A stretch of DNA of 64,000 bases from Halobaculum halobium. GTDB taxonomy: Archaea > Halobacteriota > Halobacteria > Halobacteriales > Haloferacaceae. Of the stretch, positions 1 through 9,090 are shown piece after piece; within the stretch, counting starts at the first letter, position 1, and every line of letters starts with the position of its first letter. Position numbers and translations under genes: made by a program. The stretch spans positions 372,001 through 436,000 of the forward strand of contig NZ_CP126159.1 of the NCBI RefSeq assembly GCF_030127145.1, in the 5' to 3' direction. The notes under the pieces were generated by a model. That model was given only the letters and a program-made list of their open reading frames with translations, had not been told where the DNA came from and did not search any database.

Positions 1-68
1 CGGTGTGTGAACGCCACTGCGAATGCGAGTGGTGTTGAGCGGTCTCGTCGGTCAGACTACTCCTCGGG

Positions 69-527
69 TCAGGAGCGGTCGGGGTCGCCGGGACCCTCCC
101 GTCGTGAGACCGTGAGCACCGGGACGTGTGAGGAGCGGACGACCTTCTCGGTTACACTCCCCACCAGATACCGGTCGAGTCCGCTGCGACCGTGGGTCGC
201 CATGACGATGGCGTCTACGTCGGCCTCCTCGGCGTAGGCGGTGATCTCCGAGACCGGCGTTCCCTCGCGGATCGTGCGGTCGGCGTCGATGTCGTCGGGG
301 ATCGCGGCCGAGACGCGTTTGACCGCCTCCTCGGCGCGCTCGCGCTCGGCGTCGACCCACGCTTCCGCGGCGACACCCGCCGACGGGCTCTCGAATCGGT
401 TTCGGGTATCGACCACCGAAAGCACGTGCACGGTCGCGTCGAACGCCCGCGCGAGGGCGTTGGCGTGCTCGATGGCGGCGTCGGTGCCGTCGCTGCCGTC
501 GGTCGGCACGAGCAGGTCGTCGTACAT
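69..527 (-). CDS. Universal stress protein (UspA family)
   Basis: A 152-residue single-domain UspA protein, the usual length for the family. The N-terminus MYDDLLVPTDGSDG gives the first beta strand and the Asp of the nucleotide pocket. Near residues 112-127 the ATP-binding signature G-x2-G-x9-G-S is visible (GRSGLDRYLVGSVTEKV), so an ATP-binding subtype is likely. Members are soluble cytoplasmic dimers linked to stress survival; the specific role cannot be read from sequence. It lies just downstream of and co-directional with the TauE-like permease gene (about 90 nt apart), so they may share a transcript. Haloarchaea often pair UspA genes with transporters. Confidence 0.93.
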   Translation of the reverse strand: MYDDLLVPTDGSDGTDAAIEHANALARAFDATVHVLSVVDTRNRFESPSAGVAAEAWVDAERERAEEAVKRVSAAIPDDIDADRTIREGTPVSEITAYAEEADVDAIVMATHGRSGLDRYLVGSVTEKVVRSSHVPVLTVSRREGPGDPDRS

Positions 528-617
528 GGTTACATGTTTCTCCGGCGGACGGAAAAGCGGCGGTGACTCGGGATTCCGACCGGGGGACCGCCCCGGTCGC
601 GGGTGGACCCCCGCCGA

Positions 618-1724
618 TCAGGCGACCCCGGTCGCCATGCCGAACAGCGCCACCGAGATCACCGCAAAGAGGATCCCGACGCCCGTCTTGATCGTTTTGG
701 TGTCGACCGCAGTGGAGACGTACGGAGCGATCTGGCCGCCGATCACCGTCGCGGGGACGGTGAACACGACCATGTTCCACGGCACGTTCTGCAGGTCGAG
801 CGCGTGGCCCACGTCGACGAACGCGCCGCCGAAGACGTGAACGAGCGACGCGATGACTGCGGTCACGGCCACGACGATGTGGTTCGTCCCGATGGCGACC
901 CGGACCGGAACGTTCGTGCGCAGCATCGAGATGATCCCCAACTCGCCGATCCCGAAGCCTGCCAGTCCTTGGAATGCGCCGCCGACGCTGTAGTTACCGA
1001 ACCGTTCGAGGTAGCCGGCGCGGTCGTAGGTGTACTCGTTGCCGTCGTTGTCGACGCGTGTGACGGTCCCGTCGGCGTCCGTCTCGACGCCGGCCGGGCC
1101 GGGTTTGTCGTCGTCGTCGGGGAGATCGTGACCGCCGCCGTCGGCGACCGCCTCGGCGTCGGCTCCGGCCTCCATCTCCTCTTGAGCGTCGTCGGCGTGG
1201 TCGCCATGTCCGAGGTCGGCCCGGAACAGCAGATACGACGCCGCCGCCAGCGCGATCCCCAGCAGTCCGTAGAAGACCGTCTCGGGGATGACGAACGACG
1301 CCAGCGCACCTCCGACGACGAACGGGAGCCCGCCGACCACGAGCGAGACCGCGAGCCGACGGTCCACGAGCCCGTAGCGGACGAACGCCAGCGCCGAACT
1401 GGAGAGGCCGAACGACTCGCTGACGAGCCCCACGAGCACGATCTCGGAGGGAGAAAGCGGCTGTGCGACCAGTGGGAACAGGAAGATGAGGAACGGCACA
1501 AACAGCGCGGAGCCGCTGATCCCGACCGTGTTCACGATCGTCGCCCCGAGCATGAACACCGGGAGGAGCCACCAGTACTCAAACCAGTAGTTCGCGCCGG
1601 CGTCCGCGGGCGTCGGCGCCCCGGTGTACACTCCGAGGACGAACAGCACGGGCGCGGTCAGTACGAACAGGTGTTGGTACCTGAGAAACGTCTCGACGAG
1701 TTCGTCGGTCGTGGACGAAGTCAT
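618..1724 (-). CDS. TauE/SafE-family membrane permease (DUF81)
   Basis: Integral membrane protein of about 368 residues with repeated hydrophobic helices and a glycine-rich loop (GISGSALFVPFLIF), typical of TauE/SafE anion exporters proposed to move sulfite, sulfoacetate or similar oxyanions. A long hydrophilic acidic loop near the middle (Glu/Asp/Gly-rich, roughly residues 185-235) separates two transmembrane halves. I chose the ATG at 1724 (MTSSTTDELVETF); an in-frame ATG at 1754 would add ten residues. The substrate is not predictable. The downstream UspA gene on the same strand may be co-transcribed. Confidence 0.88.
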   Translation of the reverse strand: MTSSTTDELVETFLRYQHLFVLTAPVLFVLGVYTGAPTPADAGANYWFEYWWLLPVFMLGATIVNTVGISGSALFVPFLIFLFPLVAQPLSPSEIVLVGLVSESFGLSSSALAFVRYGLVDRRLAVSLVVGGLPFVVGGALASFVIPETVFYGLLGIALAAASYLLFRADLGHGDHADDAQEEMEAGADAEAVADGGGHDLPDDDDKPGPAGVETDADGTVTRVDNDGNEYTYDRAGYLERFGNYSVGGAFQGLAGFGIGELGIISMLRTNVPVRVAIGTNHIVVAVTAVIASLVHVFGGAFVDVGHALDLQNVPWNMVVFTVPATVIGGQIAPYVSTAVDTKTIKTGVGILFAVISVALFGMATGVA

Positions 1725-2165
1725 TGTGAGAGGTGAGGAAAGCGACGGCGTCACCTGCGCTGGTGGGCCGCGTGAATGGTGTTCGTCGTACCAACGCTCG
1801 GGGGGCAGCCACTAATAAACGCTAAGATTTCGACCCGCTCCGAACCATGTGACCACTGCACGCGGTCGGCCGTAGTCCCACGATTTCGCGCCGGTCACAA
1901 ACGATCGAGCGTGACGATCGTGTCGCCGCGGGGCAGTACGCACCGGTCGGTGCCTCCGCTCGCTGTGAACGGCCGAGGGGTTCCGGTTCGGCGGGGGGCG
2001 GCGAGGACCCGTCTGAGGCGCGGTCGTGCACACTCTGCCGCGAGCGTGTGACAGACTCCGTTGACTCGCCACCGTCCACTCGTCGGCGCTGTCGCCCCGC
2101 TCGTGTCTCTCCTCAACAACCCTTGACCGGTCATGCGATTGATCGGACCCGAGACCCGAGCCGTC
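1725..2165. other. Intergenic region, no convincing gene
   Basis: About 440 bases between the TauE-like gene and the 3' end of the ABC exporter, both on the minus strand. Short ORFs here lack haloarchaeal codon bias and recognisable domains. A TATA-like TTTATTAG on the minus strand near 1813-1820 could promote the permease gene. I see no RNA gene or clear terminator. Confidence 0.5.
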
Positions 2166-4007
2166 TCAGCCGCCAGCACCGAGAGTTGCCCCGGACGGCT
2201 GCTCCATTTGGGCGGCGTACAGGTCCGCGTACGCGCCCTCGTCGGTGACGAGTTCTGCGTGAGTGCCGGACTCGACGATTGCGCCGTCTTCCATCACGTG
2301 GATCGCGTCCGCATCGGTGACCGTCGAGAGGCGGTGAGCGATCCCGACGACTGCGTAGTCGCGGTCGAGCCGTTCGATCCCCGCGTGCACCTCCGCTTCG
2401 AGGTGGCTGTCGAGCTCGCTCGTCGCCTCGTCGAGAACCACCACGTCGGCGTCGGTCACCAGGGCGCGGGCGATGGCGACGCGCTGGCGCTGCCCGCCCG
2501 AGAGCCTGACGCCGTCGTCGCCGAGCACCGTGTCGTACCCGTCGGGCAAGTCGTCGAGGAACTCGGTGACGCGCGCGATCCGGCACGCCTCCGCGACCGT
2601 CGCGTCGGAGGCATCCCGGTTTCCGACGGTCAGATTGTACCGCAGCGTCTCGTTGAACAGGTGCGGTGTCTGGCCCACAACCGCGACGCGGTCGCGCCAT
2701 TCGTCGACGGAGAACCGCTCGATCGGGACGCCGTCGGCGCTGATATCACCCTCGTTCGGCCGGTAGAGCCCGGCCAGGAGCGACGCGATCGTCGACTTCC
2801 CGGCGCCGGAGGGGCCGACGAAGGCGACGAACTCGCCGCGCTCGACGGCGAAAGAGACGTCCCGGAGCACTGTCCCGTCTCCCGTCGAGTAGCCGAAGCC
2901 GACCCCGCGGAACTCGACGCGCTCGACCGGCGAGTCGACGGATTCGTCGCCCCAATCCTCACGGTCTCCCCGGAGTCGGGCGAGAAACGCACGCGTCCGG
3001 ACGAGGTGCGGCAGGTCGTTGTCGATGTCGTACGCGAGCCCGTTGAGCGAACTGAGCCGGGGCGCCAGCCGGAACATCGCGAACAGAAAGACCCCGAGGC
3101 CTGCCAACGAGAGCGATGCGACCCGCGCGCCGAGGTATATCAGCCCGAACACCGTCGCGGCGGCGAAGAACTGGTTCAGGTTCGCGAGCGCTGTCTGGTC
3201 GCGCTGCTTCCGGATGGACGCCCGCGTGTGGCGGTCAACCGCCTCCCGGAACTCCGCGCGGAGTTCGCTCTCCAAGCCAAACAACTTCACCTCTCGGATC
3301 CCTTGGATCCCCGCCTGGAGAACCGACTGGACGCGCTCGTTGGCCCGGGCGATGCGGTCGCCGACGCCGTAGCCGGACTCGAAGGCGTACCGGCTGACGA
3401 ACATGAACGAGATCAGGACGACGCCGGTCGCGGCCATCAGTCGCGGTGCTAAGAGGAACGCGATGAACCCGTAAGCCGCACACACGAGCGTCGTCTTGAC
3501 CGCGCGAACGATCCGCGTGATCGCGCGGCTGGCATAGCTCGTTTGAGTTAGCACGGCGTTCAGCAGTTCGTCCGAGCCGTGCTCGTCGAAGTATGCCGTC
3601 CGTGCGTCGAGCGCCGCGTCGTAGCTCTCGACCCGGAGGTGCCGCCTGTACCCCGCGTTGAGTATCGCCGCCAGCCAGGCGACGCACACACCGAGGGCGT
3701 ACCGAACCGCGAGGACGCCACCGACGCCGGCGACGATGTACTCGAGGGTGAACGGAATCCCGAGGAGTGCGTACGCATCGAGGAACAGCCGCGTCGCCCC
3801 CGACGGGTCGCCGCCTCCATCCTGGAGGACGGTGACGATCGGGAGGATGAAGCCGAGGCCGATCCCCTCCATCGCCCCCACGAGGACGCTCAGTGCGACG
3901 ATCCCGACGGCGAGGGACGGTCGGTATTCGATTACCTCGCGGATCGCTGCGAGCTTCTCGCGATTCGATACGGCGTCGTGGTCCTCGGGCGGAGTCGAGT
4001 CGGTCAT
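2166..4007 (-). CDS. ABC exporter, fused permease and ATPase (MsbA-like)
   Basis: 613-residue half-transporter with the permease N-terminal (about five or six transmembrane helices in residues 30-330) and a complete nucleotide-binding domain at the C-terminus. Walker A GPSGAGKS is near residue 395, the signature LSGGQ near 500, Walker B VVVLDEATSELD near 520, and the switch His in IAHRLSTV follows. It should work as a homodimer exporting a lipid-linked, peptide or other amphipathic substrate. It is divergent from an asparagine-synthetase-like gene starting about 230 nt away, so the two may share a regulatory region. The substrate is unknown; export of a glycan or a modified peptide are both possible. 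Confidence 0.93.
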   Translation of the reverse strand: MTDSTPPEDHDAVSNREKLAAIREVIEYRPSLAVGIVALSVLVGAMEGIGLGFILPIVTVLQDGGGDPSGATRLFLDAYALLGIPFTLEYIVAGVGGVLAVRYALGVCVAWLAAILNAGYRRHLRVESYDAALDARTAYFDEHGSDELLNAVLTQTSYASRAITRIVRAVKTTLVCAAYGFIAFLLAPRLMAATGVVLISFMFVSRYAFESGYGVGDRIARANERVQSVLQAGIQGIREVKLFGLESELRAEFREAVDRHTRASIRKQRDQTALANLNQFFAAATVFGLIYLGARVASLSLAGLGVFLFAMFRLAPRLSSLNGLAYDIDNDLPHLVRTRAFLARLRGDREDWGDESVDSPVERVEFRGVGFGYSTGDGTVLRDVSFAVERGEFVAFVGPSGAGKSTIASLLAGLYRPNEGDISADGVPIERFSVDEWRDRVAVVGQTPHLFNETLRYNLTVGNRDASDATVAEACRIARVTEFLDDLPDGYDTVLGDDGVRLSGGQRQRVAIARALVTDADVVVLDEATSELDSHLEAEVHAGIERLDRDYAVVGIAHRLSTVTDADAIHVMEDGAIVESGTHAELVTDEGAYADLYAAQMEQPSGATLGAGG

Positions 4008-4239
4008 GAGGGGATCTGGTCCGTCGCCGGTGTGGTTCTCATCGGTGTCTCCGGATGGCTGACGGGCGGGGGTCGATCGCCCGCGTCATCTATCCGCGAT
4101 GGGTACCCTCTGTCGGTTAATTAGTCGGCGACTGACGCGGAGCGAGTGACCAGCACGCTCGGTCATCGTCCGCGCGGAGCGGGCCCTGATCGGGTTACCA
4201 GACGCGTACTTATGTGACGACTCCGACACCGCGCAGCCG

Positions 4240-6192
4240 ATGGTCGGAGCATGCGGCGTCATCGGCGGCGAGCACCCGATCGACGGGCTGTCGGACACGC
4301 TCGTTCGAACGGGCGACGAGCGGATAGACCGATACGAGGACGACAAGATCCGTCTCCGTAGCGTCAGACACCGAAGTCGTTCGGGCGAGAATCCCGGCCG
4401 ACCGGCCGGGGATGACGCCCTCATTTGGGTGTGGGGAAACGTCCTCGGCGAGGAAGTCGACGGGACTCACCGTCCGCGGCCGCTCGACGAGCCGGCGCCG
4501 GCGTACTGCGCGCGGTTGTTCGAGGAACATGGACTCGGGTTCGTCGAGCGCCTGAACGGTGACTTCTTCGGGGTCGTGTACGACCGCGAGCGGGCGACCG
4601 TCTCGCTGTTCACCGACCGCCTGGGAACGAGGCCGCTGTACGTCACGGAGGCGGACGACGGGGGGATCGTGTTCTCCTCGCACGTCCAGTCGCTGGACCG
4701 CTACCCCGCGGTCTCGTTGGCGTTTGACGACGAGTACGTCGCAGAGCATCTCTCCTGGCGGGGCGGGCCGCTGGGGGTGAAGACGCCGTTCGAGGGCGTC
4801 GAAGCGCTCCAGCCGGGCACGGTCACGACGTACGACCTCGGAGACGACTCCGTCGAGCGGGACACCTACTGGCGCCCGCGGCCCTCCACAGCCGGGGAGT
4901 TTGACGGCTTCGACGAGTTCATCGGAGAGTTCGTCGAGCGGTTCCGCGCGGCGACGGCCGCGCTGACGCGTGACCGCTCGAAGGAGTACGGGATTCTCCT
5001 GAGCGGGGGAAGCGACGCCCGCCTGGTGCTCGCGGCGCTTCCGGACGACCTCGACGTCACGGCCTTCCACATGGCCGACTGGATGAGCAAGGAGGCTCGG
5101 GTCGCCGAACGAATCGCGCTGGAGAAGGGGATCGAGTTCCGGTTCCTCCGACGGGGGCCGGACTACAACGCCCGGGTGCTCGACCGCTCGCCGGAGTACT
5201 GGAACTTCCAGCAGCTGTTCAACCAGGCCTGGGCCGAGGGCTTCATCGAGGAGATCCGTTCGGAAGTCGACGTACTCCTGACCGGTCACTTCATGGACAC
5301 GATGTACAAGGGGCTGTTCGTCCCCGTCAGGCACGTCGACCTCGGACCGCTCGGTGTCAGAGAACTGCCCTTCGAGCTGCCGATCACGTCCGTCGAGGCG
5401 TACCACGAGGAGCTGGGGCCACGCGTTCCGGGGTACCTCGACACGGACGTGGACCTCGCGGCCGTCGCCCGCCGCAACGTCCGGCGCACTGCGGACGACG
5501 TCGAGGCGTACGGCGTCCGGTACGACTCCTTCCGTGATTTCGTGCACGGACGACTCCACTACCCTGCGACGACCGACCCGCTGTTCAGGCAGTGTCTCCG
5601 CGAGGGGCTGGAGCTACGGATCCCCACGCTGGACCGGAGGATGATCGACCTCTGGGACGCGATGCCGACGCGGTACAAGACGCGCCGAACCGTCGTCAAC
5701 GCGGCCGTCGGGGAACTCGATGCCGACCTCGCGGCGATCCCGCACGCGGACAGCGGCGTGGCGGTCGATCGTTCGCGGTTCACCCACCTCCTCGGACACG
5801 TCCCGATGAACAAGCTGGCGGAGCTCTCGCCGTTCGATGCGGTCCCGGCGACGCACCTGAACCACCACCCGTGGGGGAACCAGTCGGAACTGGTCCGCGA
5901 ACGGGACTACGTCGAGAACGCCCTCGACGATTCGGAGGAGTTGATTCGGGCGCTCCCCTTCCTCGACCACGACGAGGTGCGCGAGTGTTACGAGATGCAC
6001 CTCGACGGAACGAACATGACGAGGTACCTCTACCGGCTCGTCACGTTCCTGAAGGCGCCGGTGACCGCCAGGATCGCGGGGCTAGATGACGGCGAAGACG
6101 ACGAGCCAGTCAAGGATGAGGTCGCCGTGGACACCGTCGCTCGCGACGGGCGGTCGAGCGGTCGTGTGCCGGGCGACGCGGACGACGACTGA
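4240..6192 (+). CDS. Asparagine-synthetase-like protein (degenerate class II glutaminase + PP-loop)
   Basis: 650 residues with the two-domain layout of AsnB. Residues 1-190 resemble a class II glutamine amidotransferase (NGDFFGVVYDRE, DRLGTRPLYV). Residues about 230-520 are the synthetase domain with an ATP-pyrophosphatase loop SGGSDARL near 255. The catalytic Cys normally at position 2 is at position 5 (MVGACGVIGG), and the usual NGEIYN segment is not recognisable. Glutamine hydrolysis therefore needs removal of four residues, or has been lost. The start fits a leaderless mRNA, with a weak TATA (ACTTATG) about 27 nt upstream. Such proteins occur in glycan, lasso-peptide and antibiotic pathways as well as asparagine synthesis. 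The neighbouring divergent exporter suggests a secreted product, which is inference. Confidence 0.82.
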   Translation: MVGACGVIGGEHPIDGLSDTLVRTGDERIDRYEDDKIRLRSVRHRSRSGENPGRPAGDDALIWVWGNVLGEEVDGTHRPRPLDEPAPAYCARLFEEHGLGFVERLNGDFFGVVYDRERATVSLFTDRLGTRPLYVTEADDGGIVFSSHVQSLDRYPAVSLAFDDEYVAEHLSWRGGPLGVKTPFEGVEALQPGTVTTYDLGDDSVERDTYWRPRPSTAGEFDGFDEFIGEFVERFRAATAALTRDRSKEYGILLSGGSDARLVLAALPDDLDVTAFHMADWMSKEARVAERIALEKGIEFRFLRRGPDYNARVLDRSPEYWNFQQLFNQAWAEGFIEEIRSEVDVLLTGHFMDTMYKGLFVPVRHVDLGPLGVRELPFELPITSVEAYHEELGPRVPGYLDTDVDLAAVARRNVRRTADDVEAYGVRYDSFRDFVHGRLHYPATTDPLFRQCLREGLELRIPTLDRRMIDLWDAMPTRYKTRRTVVNAAVGELDADLAAIPHADSGVAVDRSRFTHLLGHVPMNKLAELSPFDAVPATHLNHHPWGNQSELVRERDYVENALDDSEELIRALPFLDHDEVRECYEMHLDGTNMTRYLYRLVTFLKAPVTARIAGLDDGEDDEPVKDEVAVDTVARDGRSSGRVPGDADDD

Positions 6193-6930
6193 GTCGGACA
6201 GTCTACGGCTATTTTACGCCAGTCAGTCGCCTGTCGAGGAGACTTCAGACCTAGTGACGTCCGAGCTGTCCGTTCAGTCGGCGACGCTCAGAGTGTCTGT
6301 TCGGTCGGCGAGTCGGATCGGATCGGCGCGGACGAGTCGTCGCTCGAAAAACCGGATATCTGAGTGACGGACACGCGCGAACGCGTTTGGGGCCAGGTCG
6401 TCGGGGGACCAGTTCGCAGGTGCGTCATCGAACCATGGTTGCCTGCGAAACGTGGAGCGGGATGGATGAGGAGCGGTCCCGTCCCGAAGGGGTGTCTGGT
6501 AGTCAGGTGTCGATGCTAGTCCTGGGGCGACCTCAGGTCGCTTTTCCGCCGTCGCCGTTCGAGTCGTCGTTGTGGTTGTCGGACATTGATCTCACCTCCA
6601 CTGACACCTCCGGCAGGAGACGCTATTGGAATTCGTCTGCTAACCCGGTTTGCGGACTCCCATCCCCTCCCGTTGGACGGTAACTAACCGGCTAACCTGC
6701 GAGACGGACCTGATGGAGTCGACAGCACCGGGCGGCGGTGGTTGCTGCGCACGTCCGACGTGCATCGGTCGGTCCCGACGGGTCGGAACCGCGGTCAGAT
6801 TCTTGTGCGGTGACCGCGAACCGCCAGACGGTGACGATGTGTCCAAGACGAGTTCCGACGCGCTCGGCCGATCGAGGCCGTCGACTCGGGAGCAGGACCG
6901 GCAGACGCTCCGGTCGACGACAATTCGAGG
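6193..6930. other. Intergenic region with only a candidate micro-ORF
   Basis: About 740 bases between the asparagine-synthetase-like gene and the acetate-CoA ligase gene. Longer ORFs crossing it have poor codon bias and no recognisable domain. The only supported element is the minus-strand 17-codon ORF at 6533-6586. No tRNA fold or insertion-sequence end was found by eye. Confidence 0.5.
6533..6586 (-). CDS. Candidate 17-residue microprotein with strong ribosome-binding site
   Basis: On the minus strand ATG at 6586 opens a short frame (MSDNHNDDSNGDGGKAT) closed by TGA at 6533. It is preceded by GGAGGTGA (6592-6599) five nt before the ATG, a near-perfect complement of the 16S 3' end and the best Shine-Dalgarno site noticed in the window. 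The peptide is Asp/Asn/Gly-rich with no hydrophobic segment. It could be a real microprotein, a leader peptide, or the remnant of a longer gene. Function unknown. Confidence 0.35.
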   Translation of the reverse strand: MSDNHNDDSNGDGGKAT

Positions 6931-6936
6931 GTGGCA

Positions 6937-9090
6937 ATGAGCGGTGATCGAGAGCCGGCCGCGTCCCTCGCCGGCGACGGTGGTGAGGCGTTGACGGGGC
7001 TGTTCGCCCCGGGTCGCGTCGCCGTCGTCGGCGCCACTGACCGCGAGGGGTCGGTCGGCCGGGCGGTGACAGAGAACCTCTTGGCTGAGTTCGATGGTGA
7101 GGTCGTGCCGGTGAACCCGAGCCGCGACGAAGTACTGGGGCTGTCGTGCGTCGGAGCAGTCGCGGACGCCGACGCGGACATGGCGGTCGTCGCAGTCCCG
7201 CCGGGAGCCGTCATCGACGTCGTCCGCGAGTGCGGCGAATCGGGCGTCCGGAACGTCGTCGTGCTCACTGCGGGCTTCGGCGAAACGGGAGCCGAAGGCG
7301 CCGACCGCGAGCAGGAGCTCCGGTCGGTCGCCACCGAGTACGGGATCAACCTCGTCGGGCCGAACAGCCTCGGCGTGATGTCGAGCCCACGTGGGCTCAA
7401 CGCCACGTTCGGGCCCGACGCCCCGCCCGCGGGCGGCGTTTCGTTCATGAGTCAGTCGGGGGCGTTCGTCACGGCGGTCGTCGACTGGGCGAAAGACGAG
7501 GGCATCGGGTTCAAAGACATCGTCTCGCTCGGTAATAAGGCAGTCCTCGACGAGACTGACTTCGTTCGCGCGTGGGGGGACGACCCCGACACGGACGTCG
7601 TCGTCGGCTACTTGGAGAGCATCGACGACGGTCGCGCGTTCGTCGACGCCGCCCGCGAGGCGACCGACGACACGCCCGTCACGGTCGTCAAGTCGGGCCG
7701 CACCGACGCCGGCGCACAAGCCGCCTCCAGCCACACCGGCGCCATCGCCGGCTCCGACCGTGCGTACGAGGCGGGGCTCGATGCCGCGGGTGTGCTTCGT
7801 GCGGAGTCGGTCCAGGAACTGTTCGATTCCGCCCGCGCACTCGCCGGCGGCAACGTTCCCGACTCCGACGGCGTCGCCGTCGTGACGAACGCCGGCGGGC
7901 CGGGCGTGATGGCGACCGACGCCGTCGGCGACGCCGAGCGGCTCCGGCTCGCGAGCTTCGGCGACAAGACGATCGACCGCCTCGGTGAGGCGCTGCCCGA
8001 CGAGGCGAACGTGTACAATCCCGTCGACGTGATCGGTGACGCGAGCGTCGACCGCTTCCGAGAGGCGCTCGACATCGCGCTGCAGGACCCGGACGTCGGC
8101 TCCGTCGTCGTGATCACCGCGCCGACCGCGACGCTGGACTTCGGCGAACTGGGCGAGATGATCGCCGACGCCGCCGACGAGCACGGCGTCCCGATGGCCG
8201 CCTGCCTGATGGGGGGACAGCGACTCGCCGACGCCGGCGACGTGCTGCGCGAGCGCGGCGTTCCGTCGTACTTCGACCCGGCGCGCGCGGTCGGCGGCCT
8301 CGAGTCGCTCGCGGAGTACCGCGAGGTCCGGGGTCGCTCCTACCCCGAACCCGAGCCGATCGACGCCGATCGCGAGCGGGTCCGCGAGATCCTCTCGTCG
8401 GTGACCGAGCGGTCGGACAACCGCCTCGGCGTCGAGGCGATGGAGATCTTCGACGCCTACGGCATCCCGACCCCCGAGGGCGCCGTCGTCGACGACCCCG
8501 CAGAGGCTGCGCGGATCGCCGAGGGGATCGGCGAGGAGGTGGTTATGAAGATCGTCTCGCCGGACATCCTCCACAAGTCCGACATCGGCGGCGTCAAGGT
8601 CGGCGTCCCGGTCGAGGAGGTCGCCGACGCCTACGAGGACCTGGTGTCGCGGGCACGAAACTACCAGCCCGACGCGACGATCCTGGGCGTGCAGGTGCAG
8701 GAGATGATCGACCTGGACGGCGCCGTCGAGACGATCGTCGGCAGCCACACCGACCCGCAGTTCGGCCCGTTGGTCATGTTCGGGCTCGGCGGCGTGTTCG
8801 TCGAGATCATGGAGGACACGACCTTCCGGCTCGCGCCCGTCGGGCGCGACGAGGCCGCAGAGATGACCGAGGAGATCGATGCCGCGCCCCTGTTGCGGGG
8901 CGCCCGCGGTCGAGAAGCGGTCGACGTCGATTCGATCGTCGACGCCGTCAGGCGCGTCTCGCAGCTGGTCGCCGACTTCCCGAGCATCGTGGAACTGGAC
9001 GTGAACCCACTGGTCGCGACGCCCGACGGGGTCCGGGCCGTCGACCTGCGACTCACTGTCGACCCCGAGGAGCTGGAGTCCCAGTCATGA
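6937..9090 (+). CDS. Acetate-CoA ligase (ADP-forming), fused alpha-beta
   Basis: About 717 residues, the full length of fused alpha-beta ADP-forming acyl-CoA synthetases. It converts an acyl-CoA, ADP and phosphate to the free acid, CoA and ATP (reversible), the main acetate-forming energy step in archaea. Residues 20-130 form a CoA-binding Rossmann domain (VAVVGATDREGSVG). The active-site His lies in SSHTGAIAGSD near residue 265. The C-terminal ATP-grasp beta domain starts around residue 490 (MKIVSPDILHKSDIGGV). I prefer ATG 6937; an in-frame GTG two codons upstream (6931) is possible. The stop overlaps the next start (ATGA), so translation is probably coupled to the phosphotransacetylase-like gene. 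Confidence 0.95.
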   Translation: MSGDREPAASLAGDGGEALTGLFAPGRVAVVGATDREGSVGRAVTENLLAEFDGEVVPVNPSRDEVLGLSCVGAVADADADMAVVAVPPGAVIDVVRECGESGVRNVVVLTAGFGETGAEGADREQELRSVATEYGINLVGPNSLGVMSSPRGLNATFGPDAPPAGGVSFMSQSGAFVTAVVDWAKDEGIGFKDIVSLGNKAVLDETDFVRAWGDDPDTDVVVGYLESIDDGRAFVDAAREATDDTPVTVVKSGRTDAGAQAASSHTGAIAGSDRAYEAGLDAAGVLRAESVQELFDSARALAGGNVPDSDGVAVVTNAGGPGVMATDAVGDAERLRLASFGDKTIDRLGEALPDEANVYNPVDVIGDASVDRFREALDIALQDPDVGSVVVITAPTATLDFGELGEMIADAADEHGVPMAACLMGGQRLADAGDVLRERGVPSYFDPARAVGGLESLAEYREVRGRSYPEPEPIDADRERVREILSSVTERSDNRLGVEAMEIFDAYGIPTPEGAVVDDPAEAARIAEGIGEEVVMKIVSPDILHKSDIGGVKVGVPVEEVADAYEDLVSRARNYQPDATILGVQVQEMIDLDGAVETIVGSHTDPQFGPLVMFGLGGVFVEIMEDTTFRLAPVGRDEAAEMTEEIDAAPLLRGARGREAVDVDSIVDAVRRVSQLVADFPSIVELDVNPLVATPDGVRAVDLRLTVDPEELESQS

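Noticed and set aside
2133-3452. 439-codon plus-strand ORF opposite the ABC exporter
   Set aside because: Antisense to an intact ABC transporter with all ATPase motifs; composition unlike haloarchaeal proteins.
6640-8748. 702-codon minus-strand ORF opposite the acetate-CoA ligase gene
   Set aside because: It mirrors a clearly conserved gene in high-GC DNA, is rich in Arg/His/Val, and has no recognisable domain. Such antisense open frames are expected here.
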